In this document: positions 1-17,750 of the stretch, piece after piece
How positions within the stretch are numbered: the stretch's first letter is position 1
How the letters are laid out: every line of letters starts with the position of its first letter
Assembly (NCBI GenBank): GCA_037178855.1
Contig: JASJZC010000006.1
Location: 5,518,001-5,582,000, forward strand
DNA length: 64,000 bases
Origin: Oscheius sp. JU75
Lineage: Eukaryota; Nematoda; Chromadorea; Rhabditida; Rhabditidae
Direction: 5' to 3'
The notes under the pieces: model-generated
What the model saw: only the letters and a program-made list of their open reading frames with translations
What the model was told of the DNA's origin: nothing
The model's database searches: none
Program-made: the position numbers and the translations under genes

Positions 1-674
1 TGAACGCCTATGAACGCAAGACCGATTCTGTCAATGTTTCTTAATCCGTATAAATCTTTCCATGTACACTTTTCTATTCAATGAGAGAAAGAAATGAGAG
101 CTCGCTTGTTTATTCGCCCGACAGTTACTTGTCGTGTATCAAATGAGAGCAGAACTGAATGTTCTCGGTCATGTCGTTCGTGTCCCGTGAGGTTTGTCCT
201 GTTAAAAAATACATAGGGGCTCAGAACCAGACTGATGTGAGGGTGATAGAATAGACACTGTAATACTTTTTTCAAATTCTAATCTCACACTTTGTTCAAA
301 TCCGGTGGGTGTGAGTGCTATTGAATGAGTAAAAATACCTGCCAATTCAGAGAAGCAACAGGACGACGAAGTGAAAGACGATCAAATGGTCTATTTGCTG
401 ACTTGTTATTTTGATATTTCGATGCGATTAGTTGTAGCCCGTCAAACCGTGTTCAGTCGGAGTATACAGTGCTGGTCATATTGTTTGTCAGTTATTCACT
501 CCTGCTGTTGTTCCCTATTTCAACTCAACTCTCTCTCTCATCAGTCTGACTCCAAAAAAAGCAACATATTAGGAAGCAGGTAGCTTTTCGTGCAGCGTTT
601 CGAATGAAATCGATAGATGAGTTGTCAAAAGTGATTAAGCCCTGGGTCAATGTTACCTTCTGGATTAATTCCTA
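1..674. other. left edge, no gene seen
   Basis: The stretch is AT-rich and no reading frame with splice-compatible coding character was found on either strand. It probably holds the upstream region of the gene starting at 675. No repeats or RNA genes were recognised. Confidence 0.4.
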
Positions 675-2104
675 ATGGATCTCGACCATCATCTGTTCCC
701 AGAAGAATTCTGGACAGACAGTGACATTCACATTTCGAAGGTCAGCTTGTTCTGTTCTTTTGAACAACTGAACATTCCAGCTCAGTGACAGCGCATTCGA
801 AGAACGACGAGGCTATCTCAGACGGCAACTCGACCAATATGCCAAACTCACTCGGTGTGATCGAACGACAAAAGAATATTTCCTGACAGCTCTTGAAATT
901 CGAACAAGTTATTCCCTTCTCCTTCCAGAGCCTGTACCAATTGGGAGTTTGGAGTACGAGGATTTACTAGCCATATTCTCGAAGGTTGGTCAGCTGAATT
1001 GCCAGACAGAGTGAGACTATTAGATGCATTCAAGAGCCTTCGGATACACGTTCCGACTCTGCAAGGATGTTCACGGATTGCTGAACCAGAATGTAACAAA
1101 GTTCAGCATTCGAATCCGACATGGGGATCTGATTTGTTCGGAAAAAGTGAGTTCAATCCAGCTAATTGGAATAATATTTCCAGAAAATGTGGATATGCCG
1201 AGGTCGAAAAAGCGGCAAACTGCGAATCCAGGACAACAGCTCAATTCTGCCGTTTTCGTTTGATGAACTCCATGCTTTTTGGCCTGGAGATCCTCCCCTT
1301 GGCGATGTGTTCGGTCGAATGAAGTGGCCGTTCACTGAATGCGCATCCATTCGTTCGGGCAACAAGCTGAGAATGAACGTAAAACCAGGAGAGTTTTACA
1401 GCGAAGTGGAATTTTCAGGGCTATTGCCTGATCTGGAACACTTGCAAGGTTTTGTGGATGAAATGGTTGGATTTGTCAACATAAGCATAGAATTGTGATT
1501 TCAGAAACCACGAAAGATTGAGGAAAAGCTTTGCTGGAAAGGCAGAAATCCGAAATTCCTGGAAAAGATTCTGTATCTGGCTGAACATATCACCTCCAGT
1601 TTTTCGCTAGATCAAAGTGTTGTGGTCCAAATTGTCGAGGTACTTCAAACGTTTTCCAATGACAAATTTTTTTTTCAGAAATGGCAATCTGGAAACTGGG
1701 ATTACAAGGCAAAAACTGTCGGCGGCTATTACAACCACTCATTGAGCAGTTTCACTCAAGCAGTGTCTGGTGATCGCGTTCTCATCTACACCTCATCCAA
1801 CAAAACCACAACAGTTCTGGTACCCAATCAGGACAATCTTTACCTTGTCCTCATAATGGCACCCGTTCATTTCCAACACAATCGTTTCCGGGAACATATC
1901 CACATTCATGCCAACATCCGTTCTCTGAACGATTTGGCTAACAAACAGTTCGATAGATTGCCCAGAGTGTCATATCTTTTTCCATTGGACTATTCCGGCT
2001 ACAGTGGTGATCCCGATTCCCCCTTGGATGCACAAGCATTCTGTGATCTCTTGACATCGTATGACCGTAAACATGAACTTGAAAACGCTTTTAACTCTGA
2101 ATAA
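675..2104 (+). CDS. hypothetical protein, six exons, family not recognised
   Basis: I do not recognise the family. A single frame of about 410 residues can be assembled from six exons: 675-740, 781-984, 1024-1146, 1184-1465, 1505-1639 and 1679-2104. The intervening introns are 37-40 nt, have GT...AG ends, and all fall between codons. The start is the ATG at 675 (protein begins MDLDHHLFPEEFW) and the stop is the TAA at 2102, which overlaps an AATAAA-like signal. The product looks soluble: no signal peptide and no membrane segment. The N-terminal third is helical and charged, and the C-terminal 140 residues are rich in Tyr, Asn and Ser. The conserved splice phase and uniform intron size are the main evidence that the gene is real. 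It converges on the minus-strand gene that ends near 2323. Confidence 0.6.
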
Positions 2105-2322
2105 ATGTTTCCAGAGCGTATTCTAGGATATTTAGACTCTTGAATTATTACTGGAGGCTTCACTGCTTCCATAGTTGATAAGAAAAGTTTGTTGTGACAG
2201 ACTCTTTCGAGTAACAAAGAAAAAATTTTTCCGTTTATGGTTACAGGTTCACAGTGCTCTCAGGTATCACTGTCAGACATATACAGACTTAACTACCAGT
2301 AATGTACTTTATTGACTCGACA

Positions 2323-3862
2323 TCATAATCTACACTGTACAATTTCGACAAAACTTTTGGTCACATCTCCCGTAGTCAAGTTGCCTCTTATCGTAAGGAT
2401 CACCATTCCAGTATCTTTGCACCTCATGGCCCGAAGGAAGATCTGCTTCAGTGTGACCATAGCCATCGATAGGGAGATCTCCTGTCGTTTCCAGAATAGT
2501 CTTGTACCGGACATTTGTTGTAGTTGGAACAGCAGACAGAAGCCTGTTTGAGGAGCCACGGTCAGAATGAGGGGGTCGCCTTCGAAGACTTCCACATTAC
2601 TCCAGAGATGATTTGAGTCAGGAGGAAGACCGACCACATTGACGCGGATTGGATCAAACGGCGCTGTGGACATTCTGAATCTTTTCCTAGAAGAATACAA
2701 CGATTCCCTACTTGAATCCGTTGCTGATCTTCTCTTGAAGAGCTGCAGCCAATCCGAAACGAGGATTCGTGACAGTTTCCAGAAGGCAACAGAGAGAGGC
2801 GTCCGTCCGACTGATCAGGAGGGCTGACGATCCGGCTAAAACGGGCTCACAAAACAGCTCGTCATCGTCACAGCCCCATCTAAATCATTTCTTTTAGAAT
2901 CTATTAGAGATTTAGAGACTTGGACATGGATTTCATTCCCACCGTATCCTTCCATTTCTTGAAACTGGCCATACGCCGCAATTTGATTCCAAGACGTTGC
3001 TTGCCCAGAGAGACGACTGTTCCGCTGATTTCTCCACTAGAAAGACATTTGACCACCATCAGAACTCCTTCTCGCAGCTGGTTCTAAAGATTGGCCTGTC
3101 TTGTCCGTCTGTCTCTCGTTTCTCACCTGCGGTTCTTCAATCTGCGAATCTGTGCTACAGCGTGAGAACAAGCTGATCGGAGAGGCTATTTGTCCAGGAG
3201 CTGGCGAGGTGGGACTTGGAAGACTTGGAGTCGTCGGCTGACTTCTCGTCGACAAGCTCTCCTAGATTGGAGAATACAAAATAAAAACTCATTCCGTACC
3301 TCTTTTAGCTGCTTTTCGAAGATCTCTCGATCACTCATCTCTCCCCTCTTTGGCCACTTCTCTTTCTGGGCCACATTGTTGATACTAAAGACTATCTGAG
3401 TTCCAGCAAAATGTGATTGAATCTAAGAGCATTTTTTAGCTGTCTATTGGCCAAACTCACTTTATATCCTTTCGAATAGATGTTTGTCTTGATGTGTTTC
3501 AGTCGGAGACAAAGTTTAATATCGAACTCTAGTTTGAAAGACACTAAGTAAAAAATCTTGTTGCTGTGGCTTTTCAAGAGAGCCAAGAACGTGGTTCTGG
3601 AACGCATAAATATGAAATCAGCAGATAGACAACTTACGGTCCGACAAAATGAACTCTTGCCCAGTAGAAAAACTCAACCCCGTACTCTTTCGGCACTTGA
3701 AAATCTACCGGTGGTTTCTGCCATTCTTTGTAGAATATCTAATAATAATTATTCTAAAGACTCTCACACAGAAGTAACCTTGCTATGCTGCTCGTCGAAA
3801 GTGATAAAGTTCTGATTGTAAGTATCACAGGCTGCGAGGGGCCCCAAAGGAACCTGCTCCAT
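2323..3862 (-). CDS. hypothetical protein, multi-exon, C-terminal frame uncertain
   Basis: The family is not recognised. Reading the minus strand from the ATG at 3862-3860 (MEQVPLGPLAACDTYNQNF), successive exons join through short introns of about 30-45 nt. They run through a Tyr/Phe/Lys-rich first part, a Ser/Pro linker near 3110-3260 (TPSLPSPTSPAP), and a basic part near 2930-3080 (GTVVSLGKQRLGIKLRR). A 40-nt intron near 2890-2930 skips in-frame stops and joins the last part. In the final exon (about 2323-2700) two overlapping frames both look protein-like: one ends FVEIVQCRL at 2323, the other ends DQKFCRNCTV at 2330. I could not find a splice that decides between them. There is no signal peptide or obvious membrane segment. 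It converges on the plus-strand gene ending at 2104. Confidence 0.5.
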
Positions 3863-4710
3863 TGGCCTAGGTATAGAAGGTTGGTAGTATAAACAGGAAA
3901 AGAGAGACAGCTGCGCCTATACCCAAAGCTAAAACTCTTAGAAAAAGTAGGTACAAGTTTGAAGGAAAGAAGTCTTACTGCGTCCTTTCAAATAACTGGC
4001 TAAAGATTGTGTGTTGAATGAGAGCAAAAGACAAAAGTTATTTTGAAAAAGAAGGCCTGCTCAATTATGTAGATGGCTTTGCGTCTGGACGCATTCGAAA
4101 AATCGTTTGGCTCAAAACAACGAGGCCGTAGTGACCACAATTGCCGTCTCGTGATGCCTCTTCTTCCTGCGCCTATATTTTAAATGCAAGCGTTTGGAAG
4201 TCTCGTTTAAAGATAGATAGATCCAGTTAAAAGATTGAAAGAAAAGAAAGAAGAAACAGACAAAAAATCCATCTGCCAAAAAAGTATTTTGGAGCCTTGC
4301 CGAGAGCCGATTAGATAAGGATAGACAGCTGAAAAAGACAGCAGAGACGGAACCTTCGGCTCATTGCACTTTTCTACGACATCAGACGGAAGGAAAGAGG
4401 AAAGAAAGGGCTATAGCGTCAGGATGCATTTCCTAATAAGATGCAGATGTTCCCCGTTTGAAGGTCCCCGGAAGAAGAAAAAACTTGAGCCAAAAAGCCG
4501 GATGGCTGATAAGGGTTTTCGCAGCTTATTAGGTGTAAAAGCGTTCGACAGATATAAGAGGGAAAGAGACGAGACGCCATTTTTGTAAACTAATTACTAA
4601 TCCGATGGGATAAGATGAGTCAGGGCGCGTGGAGACACCAAAGCAGAGATGCAGAGCAACAGCTTTCAAACAACATACTTTTTCAGAGCAACAACTCCGA
4701 AATCCCCGCC
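3863..4710. other. intergenic, nothing recognised
   Basis: No splice-compatible reading frame was seen on either strand. The sequence is purine-rich on the plus strand, with runs of GAAAG and AGAAG, and probably contains upstream DNA of the minus-strand gene starting at 3862. Confidence 0.4.
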
Positions 4711-4892
4711 GAAAACTGTAACTAGTACCAAGTAGGAGGCACTCTACGATGTCGACGCCTGCCGCCCTTACGCGTCTGGTTGCGGAGAAGAACAAGAAGA
4801 CGGTCATTGAGCTGGCCTAGCCCGAGAGCATCGATGAGATGGCTGTGAGGAAGCAGAGTCTCGAGATTCTCAAGAGGGAAGCAGAGAAGCCG
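4711..4892 (+). pseudogene. internally deleted copy of the 208-aa gene at 18671-19297
   Basis: From the ATG at 4749 the reading matches the start of the 208-aa protein (MSTPAALTRLVAEKNKKTVI against MSTPTARTRLVAEKNKKTVI). It then jumps to the parent's C-terminal part (SIDEMAVRKQSLEILKREAE). About 147 codons are missing between a GAGC in the N-terminal part and a GAGC in the C-terminal part, which suggests deletion across a short direct repeat. A TAG stop replaces a glutamine codon just after the junction. Homology also includes about 35 bp upstream of the ATG (the GTAGGAG...CACTCTACG leader), so the copy arose from DNA or a long transcript, not from the coding part alone. Similarity ends at about 4892. 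It cannot encode the full protein. Confidence 0.85.
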
Positions 4893-5264
4893 TTTGCTTC
4901 TTTCATTCAACTGTCATACCACACAGCCAACATGCCTTAAATACTGTAGATTTATTTACTTTGGGGGACTATTAAAAAAAAGAAGGCAATGTTGATTGAT
5001 CCGTTCGCAAAAAAAGTAGAAAGCAACACAATCATACACAAGAATAGGATGAAAGAGAAACATTATTAGAGGTTCGCTCGAACGATTCAACTGATTGTGA
5101 TGTGCACCGAATGCTTTTGGCTCCTAGAGATTTCAGGGGAGGGGTTTATAAAAGGCGGGAAAAGGGATGAGCAACTAGAATTATGCTTGACTATATACAG
5201 AGGCAGTCAAAAATAAGAGAAGAGAAGACGAAAATATTAGACCGGCCATTTGAGTGAGTCAGTT
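4893..5264. other. spacer between pseudogene and mig-15 3' end
   Basis: No gene is seen. The region should contain the 3' UTR and polyadenylation site of the minus-strand kinase gene that stops at 5265. Confidence 0.4.
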
Positions 5265-10222
<4,958 letters not shown>

Positions 10223-13200
10223 GCTGGTCGAGTGTCAGAGGTCTCCGACCCAAGAGATCTTGTTGGGAGTGAGTCCCAGACTGTGTCTTCCTGAAAAGGA
10301 GCAAATGTGTTTTGTGGGAAAAGTAAACAAAAAAACTGTTGAAGGAGAACTGTTTGCCATCTGAAACAGCCACAGGGTGTCAAAAGGCTTCTGTATGGAA
10401 GGCGGAGGATATAAAATGACAGAGAACGGCGCAATGATGTGACTGTTATGTGAGAGAGGGTGGAAAAAGAGGGGGCAGTAAAAGATTTGAAACCGTGACT
10501 CAGCTTCAGCCTTCTCGAATATTACTTTGGCTATTGTAAACATTAAACTTTCGTCAATTCCTTGCTCACCACGTCAGCGGCCCTACTCGAATCTATACTT
10601 TGATTTAGCATTGTTCTACCAGTTTTTAGATATGAAAATCTATTTTTTAAACGAAAAAAGTTAAAAGTTGAACCCAGGAAGTGGCTGTGAATGTTTGTGA
10701 GTCTCAGAAATTCGATCCGTGTTAAGAGAAAGATAGACGGGGCTGCTTGTTGAACGAAACCAGCTGGGTTTCGCTTCAAATTGCAAATCGTAGAGAGAGA
10801 GAAAAAGGAAAAAGACGAACACCCCGTGATTCATCTCCAAATTTGTCGGCATCTGCGATCGCAAAAGACAGATAAACGGGAGACGAGAGATTGATACTCT
10901 GACAGAAAAAGAGGGGAAACACGCTAATTTTTTTTTGAGATTGTCAAGCGTCATCCCCCTTGAGAGCAGTTGATCAAATTGTAAACGATGAATAATAGAA
11001 GAAGAAGTGCTGAGGTGCGTAATCGTTCAGGGAAAGAGAGTCATACTGTCCACAAAGATTGAACGGATACGCAGATGAGGTTGAATGACTACTGCTCCAA
11101 AACTGGACTGGAATCAAAGACCTCGTGTCCAAGGCTTTTGCGCCAAATGAGTATTCTATTGGATAGCAGTCTCAAAAACCTAACTGAATGAACTCTTCGG
11201 AAATTATGATGCCCGAAAAATTAAATGGTGTAACCCTCGTCCCTTAGAAGGAAAGGGAGGGTGCAATTAAACACTCGCTCTCGGAAGGGTCATCGATTTC
11301 GAGCCTCTGGAAAGAGAGACTAGGAATGGGAAAATGAAAGGGAGGTCCCTTTAGAGAATTCTCAAGTCTGATATTCTATCAATATCCAGTCCAGGCAGAA
11401 AAAGGAGCGGGGTCAAGGCAAGCTCCCAATCGGCGTCAGTCTCATTCTCACTATTTTGGAAATGGAGCGAAAATTGGGAAAACGTGAAGAAATTTAAGAG
11501 TCACAAAGATCGATTGGCGGTTGTCAAATAGGCGCCAAAGCGGCTTTGAACTCTCATTAATTTTAGGTGACGGCGGATCGAGCGATACGCAAAATCGCGT
11601 CAGGGATGTTTTTAGAGGTTAACTGAGGGAAATTGTCAATTTCAGAATTAAAGTTTTGAACGCAAGATGCAAAGTAAAAATTGTGAGAATCTTAAAGTCC
11701 TAACAATACAATTCAGACTAAGGCACCGAAAACGCGTATCCCGTACTGTCTTTCAATCTGTCTCTTGTCCATTCTTTCCCGTACTAGGAGCGGCTCGCAG
11801 TGTGAGAGAGCCCCACTTTCTCTATGCCTGTGGACACAACTAAGAGCCGTGTGGGGACTGTTTGGTGGATAAAATCCGAAGAGTCAATAAACCGTCTCTA
11901 CTGTAAAAGAGAGCAAAACTCTGACAGAATGAGTGGGTCAAGGAACAGCTGTCCCCGAAAAGTTATGAAACAAAAGTCGACTCCTTCTCGGAAGAAATCG
12001 AGTTGGAGCTGAGCAGAGCAGCCCCCGATTCTCTCTGGAACCTCCCGAAAATTACGTTTAGTGGGCAGAGAGATGGAGAGAAATAGAGAAAAAGTAGAGT
12101 GAGTCAGGGAGAACAATATAGTTTTGGTTAGGGGAGGAAGACTAATGATAAGAAGGCGGGAAGGGTCAAATGAGTGGGAAGTTCCGGTCGGCGGAGGTGA
12201 GAATCGATTACCCGAGTTTTAAAGACCATTTTGCAATAATCAATCGTCTTGATCTTATAATCTTTGAAGGGAACTTATGAGTTCGTAAATGTTTTAAACC
12301 CACCGCACCAAAAACGAGGTACTGGGTTCTAAAAAGGACTCGATAAAGAAAAGATTATAAAATTACTGAATTGTTGAAAAGGGACTTGTAAACGTGTGAC
12401 ATAGGAGCGAAAGTGATTCATAAATCAGGTCTGCGGAACGTTTGTTCCCTTCTCCACACTACAACGAGAGAAAGAAGCCACCTGACCCCAGGATTGATTC
12501 AAAAAAGGGCCTCCGAAAACGTGAGAATAGAAAATTAGGGTTGTCTTCTCTCTTCTTTGCATAATTGAGTGCATGGGAGACGGCGTGAAGACTAGAACAA
12601 CATGTATAAAGTGAGATGAGCGGTGACCATGACCTTACAAATTAGCCGAGTATTTGGATAGAGAGAGACAGGAAACATGGAACTGTAATTGGACAGCTGA
12701 TTCCACAGAAAAATGTTGTGAATGGAAGACAAGTTTCGGTTCGAAAAGTCGTCTGGAAACTTGAAAAGTAGAGGAAACTCATTTTCAAAAAGTATAGGCA
12801 GAAACGGGAAGTGGAAGTGGTTTTCCGGTCGACTTGGTTTCAGAGAATGTGAAAGAGACGTGGAGAGGAACAAATTTACCGAACACCTCTCCGACATTTG
12901 TCGTAAAATGTGAAGGATCTTAGCATCAAAAGAATTACTATCTCGTATTTGGGTTGAAAGAGTCCAGAAATTGGAAGAAGAACAAGAGAAGCTTGTCTTG
13001 GCCTAGATTCCCAAGAAAAACCGGTTCCGAGTTCTTTTCAACTTTTCGTACAAATTGTGGAAGTCTTAAAGTGGAAGAGTACTTGACAATATGGGCAAAG
13101 GAAGGACACCCTGAGTGGATTAGTCAGATGAGTTGGGTTCAGAGGGAGTGAGGGTGTACTCTCTAACCGGGAGCACACAACGGCTGGCAGAGGAGAGTCG

Positions 13201-15180
13201 AACACAGCCGGTCCTCTCTCTGACTGGCTGAAGCTGGTGACGCAGGCAGAGAGACCACTCTCTGTTCTGTCTGCACTCTAGCCCGCTATCGATTTGTGGG
13301 CTACTGACCACCACACACAGAGGACAGATGGACACTCTCTCGCCCCGCGGACTGGCTGGTTCTCTCTCACCTCCGCGTCGCCGCTCTCTTATTGAAACTG
13401 ATACGGATCACAAGGGTTTTTGAGACAGAGGGAGAAAAATATAGAGACAGGAGAATTGGCCGATTCTGGACTAAAGAGAGAGAGACAGTGGGGGCAAGAA
13501 CAGAAGCTTTAGAGAGACCATGGACCACCACGTGCTGTGCAATAAAAACCTCGGAAAAAGTGCTATAGGAAAACCCGTAGCTGGCTGGGACATGGCACCG
13601 ACCGGCAGTAAAAGCCAGCAATGGCCCCTATAACTCGCGCGAGAGTCTCTTATCTCTCTGTCTCTCAAAATTACCACCCACGAGTTGATTGGCGGTCACT
13701 TGAAAGACAAACGAAGCGGTTAAAGTCGGTATCAGTGGTTGACTAACACGGAAAAGTTCTCCTTCTCTGACCCGCAGTAGTCCAAGCAGAATACTTTTGT
13801 ATAGTTTAGGTGTCCAGAGGCCAATCCGGGTATCACCGAGGATTAGTGCCCAAATCCCTCTGTTGCGCGTGAGTACGTAACAAAGATAGATTAAAGAGTA
13901 GCCGAATTGACACAAAATGAACACGGGCTGTATAAGAAGCTCAAATGATGCAGTCTAGAAGAGCCAAGCCTGAACCAATTGAGCAGGTGGATACATTCCC
14001 ACAGAGATTTTGTCGGGAGGACGATGACCACTATTTGCGTTCTACTAAGAGACAACGAGTCTTCTCCAGAACTAAAGACTGATCACAGAAGTACTTACTA
14101 AAAATGAGCGGCAGTAACTGTTACAGAGTGGCCGACAATGAAACCAGATTAGAACCTGAAGCCTCGCGTGTCTCGTGGAATGCCTCACGACCTTGAGTCA
14201 CGCCAAAAGTGCTTAATGATCCCAAGAGGGATCTCTCTCAAAAGGTCTCAGTCACCCTCAAACAACCACGCAAATCTCTCTAGAGAGCTAAACGGACACA
14301 TGTGCGTGCCTCTCTCCACATGTGTTGCATTGAGAGACCCAGCTGATCATATCCAGCGGGGTGAAAGTGATCCGAAAGTGATGAGACAATATATGTGGTC
14401 TGAATTGATTGTGGAGGACCAAGAAAAGGGGAGACAGATGGTATCTCAACTAACGGGCTGAATAGTGGCAGATGCTCGGAACCGATAGTTGAAATAGTTC
14501 GAATTCTTGGGAAAAATTTCGAAAGCATTTGGAAGAGTTGAGGGTCTGTACCCGATCCATTACCATCCAAATGCCAAAGAGAAGGATTGAAGGAAACCGA
14601 ACCGGGTGTCGACAAAGAGCTGTAGGCGTATCAGGTGCCGTTCCTTCCGGACGAGACGATAAGACAGGTTTGGGAGGAAGGCGAATTCAAATTCCTAGCA
14701 AATTTTCGGAATCCTTTGACTATCTGTTCACCGATGTCCCTTTCTCTTCCAGGGATTGTTTTCGTACAGCTGAGAGAGAACAACATGGCCCGAAATGCAA
14801 CCTGGCAACCGAGCATGCTGAATCCCTTGCCCCGAACTGAATAGTGCGTCCTTTTGAATGAACACCTACGAACTGTTATTCATACTACTGTTCTTAAAGC
14901 AGCCGCCAAAGGCTGAAGGTTGGTTGTTTTTTAGGGAAAGGGTCATTTACGAATTTACCCAAAAAGAGTGAACCATCTGCCGCAGCTGGTGGTAAACAGT
15001 GTCCGTTTCCGCCACATTCACAGCAGGCTACCCCCTGGCACCGACTGGGACGTGGAATGTGAAATAAGTAGCAAAGAAACAAGTCTTTTTTTGGGTATGA
15101 GAAGGGTACAACTGTCCCCGATCCCCAGTTCTCGTCAGAGTCAAAGTTTATACAAAAATGCGCCCCATATCCTAACTTGA
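10223..15180. other. about 5 kb without a supported gene
   Basis: This block lies between the divergent starts of the mig-15-type kinase (minus) and the LDLa protein (plus). Reading frames here are short and lack splice-compatible continuation. Purine-rich tracts and stretches of repeated AGAGAGA are common between 12.0 and 14.5 kb. It probably contains promoters, untranslated exons of mig-15, and the missing first exon(s) of the LDLa gene. No tRNA or other RNA gene was recognised. Confidence 0.4.
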
Positions 15181-17569
15181 ACAGTTCTAAAGTTAGATTC
15201 ATCCACCTGGCATGTCTGTGGTTTCGGGTCTTCGGTTCTTCTCATTAGAACGAAATCACTCGTCGGCACACGGAACGATGGGCTCAATCTCCTTGTAGTC
15301 GCATCATTGCTTTGCTTTGCATTCGTCGTTGTCACGTTACTCTTGCGCTTTGTCGATCCCGTCTTCGTCGGTAGATTCCATCTCTTCTAGTAGTCATTAG
15401 CAGCAGCATCGCCGTGGAACATTGAGAAGACCGTTATTGCTAGTTGACAGTTGACAGGACAAGATACTTTCTGGAGTTTGAACAAGAGTACCCAATTGAA
15501 TTCAGTAGCCTACTGTCATTGTCGCTCTCCTACAGAAGTATTTCAGGCACCTGTGGAGACATGGAATTTCCCTGCAGTGATTCACGATGCATTCCAGTAG
15601 CCTGGCTCTGTGATGGTCGTGCAGATTGCGAGGATGGACTGGACGAGCATACTGACTACTGTCACAGTCATAAAAGAAGTAAAAGCTACTGTCAATTGAA
15701 TCATCCTTTTCCAGAAAACTCCAGTTGTATGGGAAACGAGCACGAGTGTACCTATGGTGGAACCTGGCGCTGTATCCAGCATCACTGGCTTTGCGACGGT
15801 CACAAAGACTGCGACGATGCCTCAGATGAAGAAGATTGTAGTGGAGTTGTTGTCCAGCCCATAAGCACCAATCTCTGTGGATTGGCTGAATTCTCGTTAG
15901 GATACCTTTGTTTCAAGTCGAGCCGCGATTTTACAGATGTATCTCCGGCGGCTGTATACCCAAAGATCTGTTGTGCGACGCTGTGATCGACTGTATGGAC
16001 GGCTCTGATGAAAACTGTATAGGTGGCAGTCCGGAAAAACCGGTGGTCACCTCAGAACACGAGGATATTGTCGTTTTTGAGAAGGACAGTACTGGTCGCC
16101 CTGAAGAAACTGTAATTGGACCACTGGTTCCTGTCTCCACTCTGGTCAAGACTTTGAAACCCATCGGTGAGTTGGAAGTGCCAGCTCCTGATGTCGTGAC
16201 GTTTTCCAAGAGCCTGGCTACGGATATTGAAACTACAGTAATCGTTGAAGTGGCTACTCCAACCCCGGAAGAGTCGTTTATAAAACAAGAAGAAACAGAT
16301 GCACCCTTCAAAGAAACTGAGGATGATGTGCTTGAGAAGAACCTATTTCTTGAAGAGACAACCACAGCACTTTCTGATCCAGAGACTGAAACGACTACTA
16401 CCACGTCTACTGAAACGACTACAGAAAGCTCGACTACAGAAACTACAACTGAAACCACAACGGTAATCTCGACAACCACGGAACTGACGACTATCCCTGG
16501 GAATACAGTACTCTCAGCTACTCCCGACTGGGTCTTTTTTCCGGAAACAGGATCTCCAGTTACAGTACAAAGAGTATTGGAAGAAGGGTCTACTGTAATT
16601 GAAGAGACAACTATAGAAGGTACGAGTGTTCTTATAGCATGAGTTAACCCCAAGAACATTCTGTTTTCAGATCCAGCTACAGTACCGGCTACCGAAGGAG
16701 TGATAAGTCTAAATAGTATCAGAGAAGCTATCAGGATACAGACTGGAGACCGATTGGGTTCATCTGGAGGTGGTCAAGAAAACTCTCTAATCAACCCTAT
16801 TGTACCGAGTTCTGAGACTGTTGATCATTTGAATAACCATCCAGAACCCATTGTTCCTAAGAGTGGTCAGAATCTCGAAATTTTGAATAGTCTGAGAGCT
16901 ACGGCAACTGATGGTCCTGATCACCAGGTTGAGGCAACTGTGCTCAGCTCTGAATCATCTAAAAGTCCAGACCTGATCGTCTCTAATCCAGAGATACACG
17001 ATCACAGTCTTAACTTGACCGATCGCCCAGAACCGATTGCTCCAAAGACTGAAGGTAGTCAAGGCCCAGAACCATCTTTATCCACTGCTGAGAGACCAGA
17101 TTCAATAGTTGCCAGTTCTGGGACTGTCATTGATTCATCCACTCACTCTGACTCTCTCTTAGCCAGTTCAAAACAATCTCCCGATGACCGTGACATGCTC
17201 TCAGTACATCCGAATCCCGCTTCTCTTGACCCATCCCCTCCACCTGTCCCACCATGGCTCAAAAAGCAGATCCAAAGACCGCAAGCCATCATAATCCCTG
17301 ACCCGAACACGGTGGTCATCATGGTAGACAAGGCCCCTCTTCCACCCACACTACCTTCGGACCAAAGGATAGTGTACACCTTAGTTCCCATAAACGCTAC
17401 TGTAAGCAGTAGTATCCAGACTTTCTGGGACAGATTACTGCATCCGAGGACAGCTCTGATAGTCGACCCTTCGGTCAAACCCGTTCATTTCGAGAAAATC
17501 TTTCCTATTGTGCCTATCAATTATGAACCTGCCAACAGTACGGTAACGAGTAGTGTCACTGAATTGTGA
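15181..17569 (+). CDS. type II membrane protein with three LDLa modules and Thr/Ser-rich stalk (5' incomplete)
   Basis: The first supported exon encodes a hydrophobic segment (LLVVASLLCFAFVVVTLLL, about 15276-15340) with no ATG in frame before it, so at least one upstream exon is missing. Introns at about 15350-15385, 15439-15546 and 15680-15715 keep the frame into LDL-receptor class A modules. Module 1 begins CGDMEFPC. Module 2 contains CDGHKDCDDASDEEDC. Module 3 is completed by a 41-nt intron at about 15896-15936 and contains DCMDGSDENC. Each carries the acidic calcium-binding motif. A Thr/Glu-rich stretch follows (about 16360-16500), then after an intron near 16640-16671 a Ser/Pro-rich tail to the TGA at 17569. 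The layout suggests a single-pass protein with extracellular LDLa modules on a mucin-like stalk; its ligand is unknown. The whole-length frame open on the opposite strand at 15931-16659 is a shadow of the Thr codons. Confidence 0.75.
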
Positions 17570-17750
17570 ATATTTTGTGGTTTCCAAGTAAACCATCTTA
17601 TTAGCATTATGGGCAAGCTATATTCTATCTATATTCATAGCATTTAATGCAGGCTTGCATCCCCCAGATTGATCTTCCTTTCACTTTGCTTAGCAACTAA
17701 TCTCGTCACAAAACACCTGCCGCTCCCTCCCGAACTCATTCTCGCCTATC

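Noticed and set aside
15931-16659. 242-codon Val/Ser-rich frame on -
   Set aside because: Antisense shadow of the Thr/Glu-rich stalk of the LDLa protein; no splice or start support.
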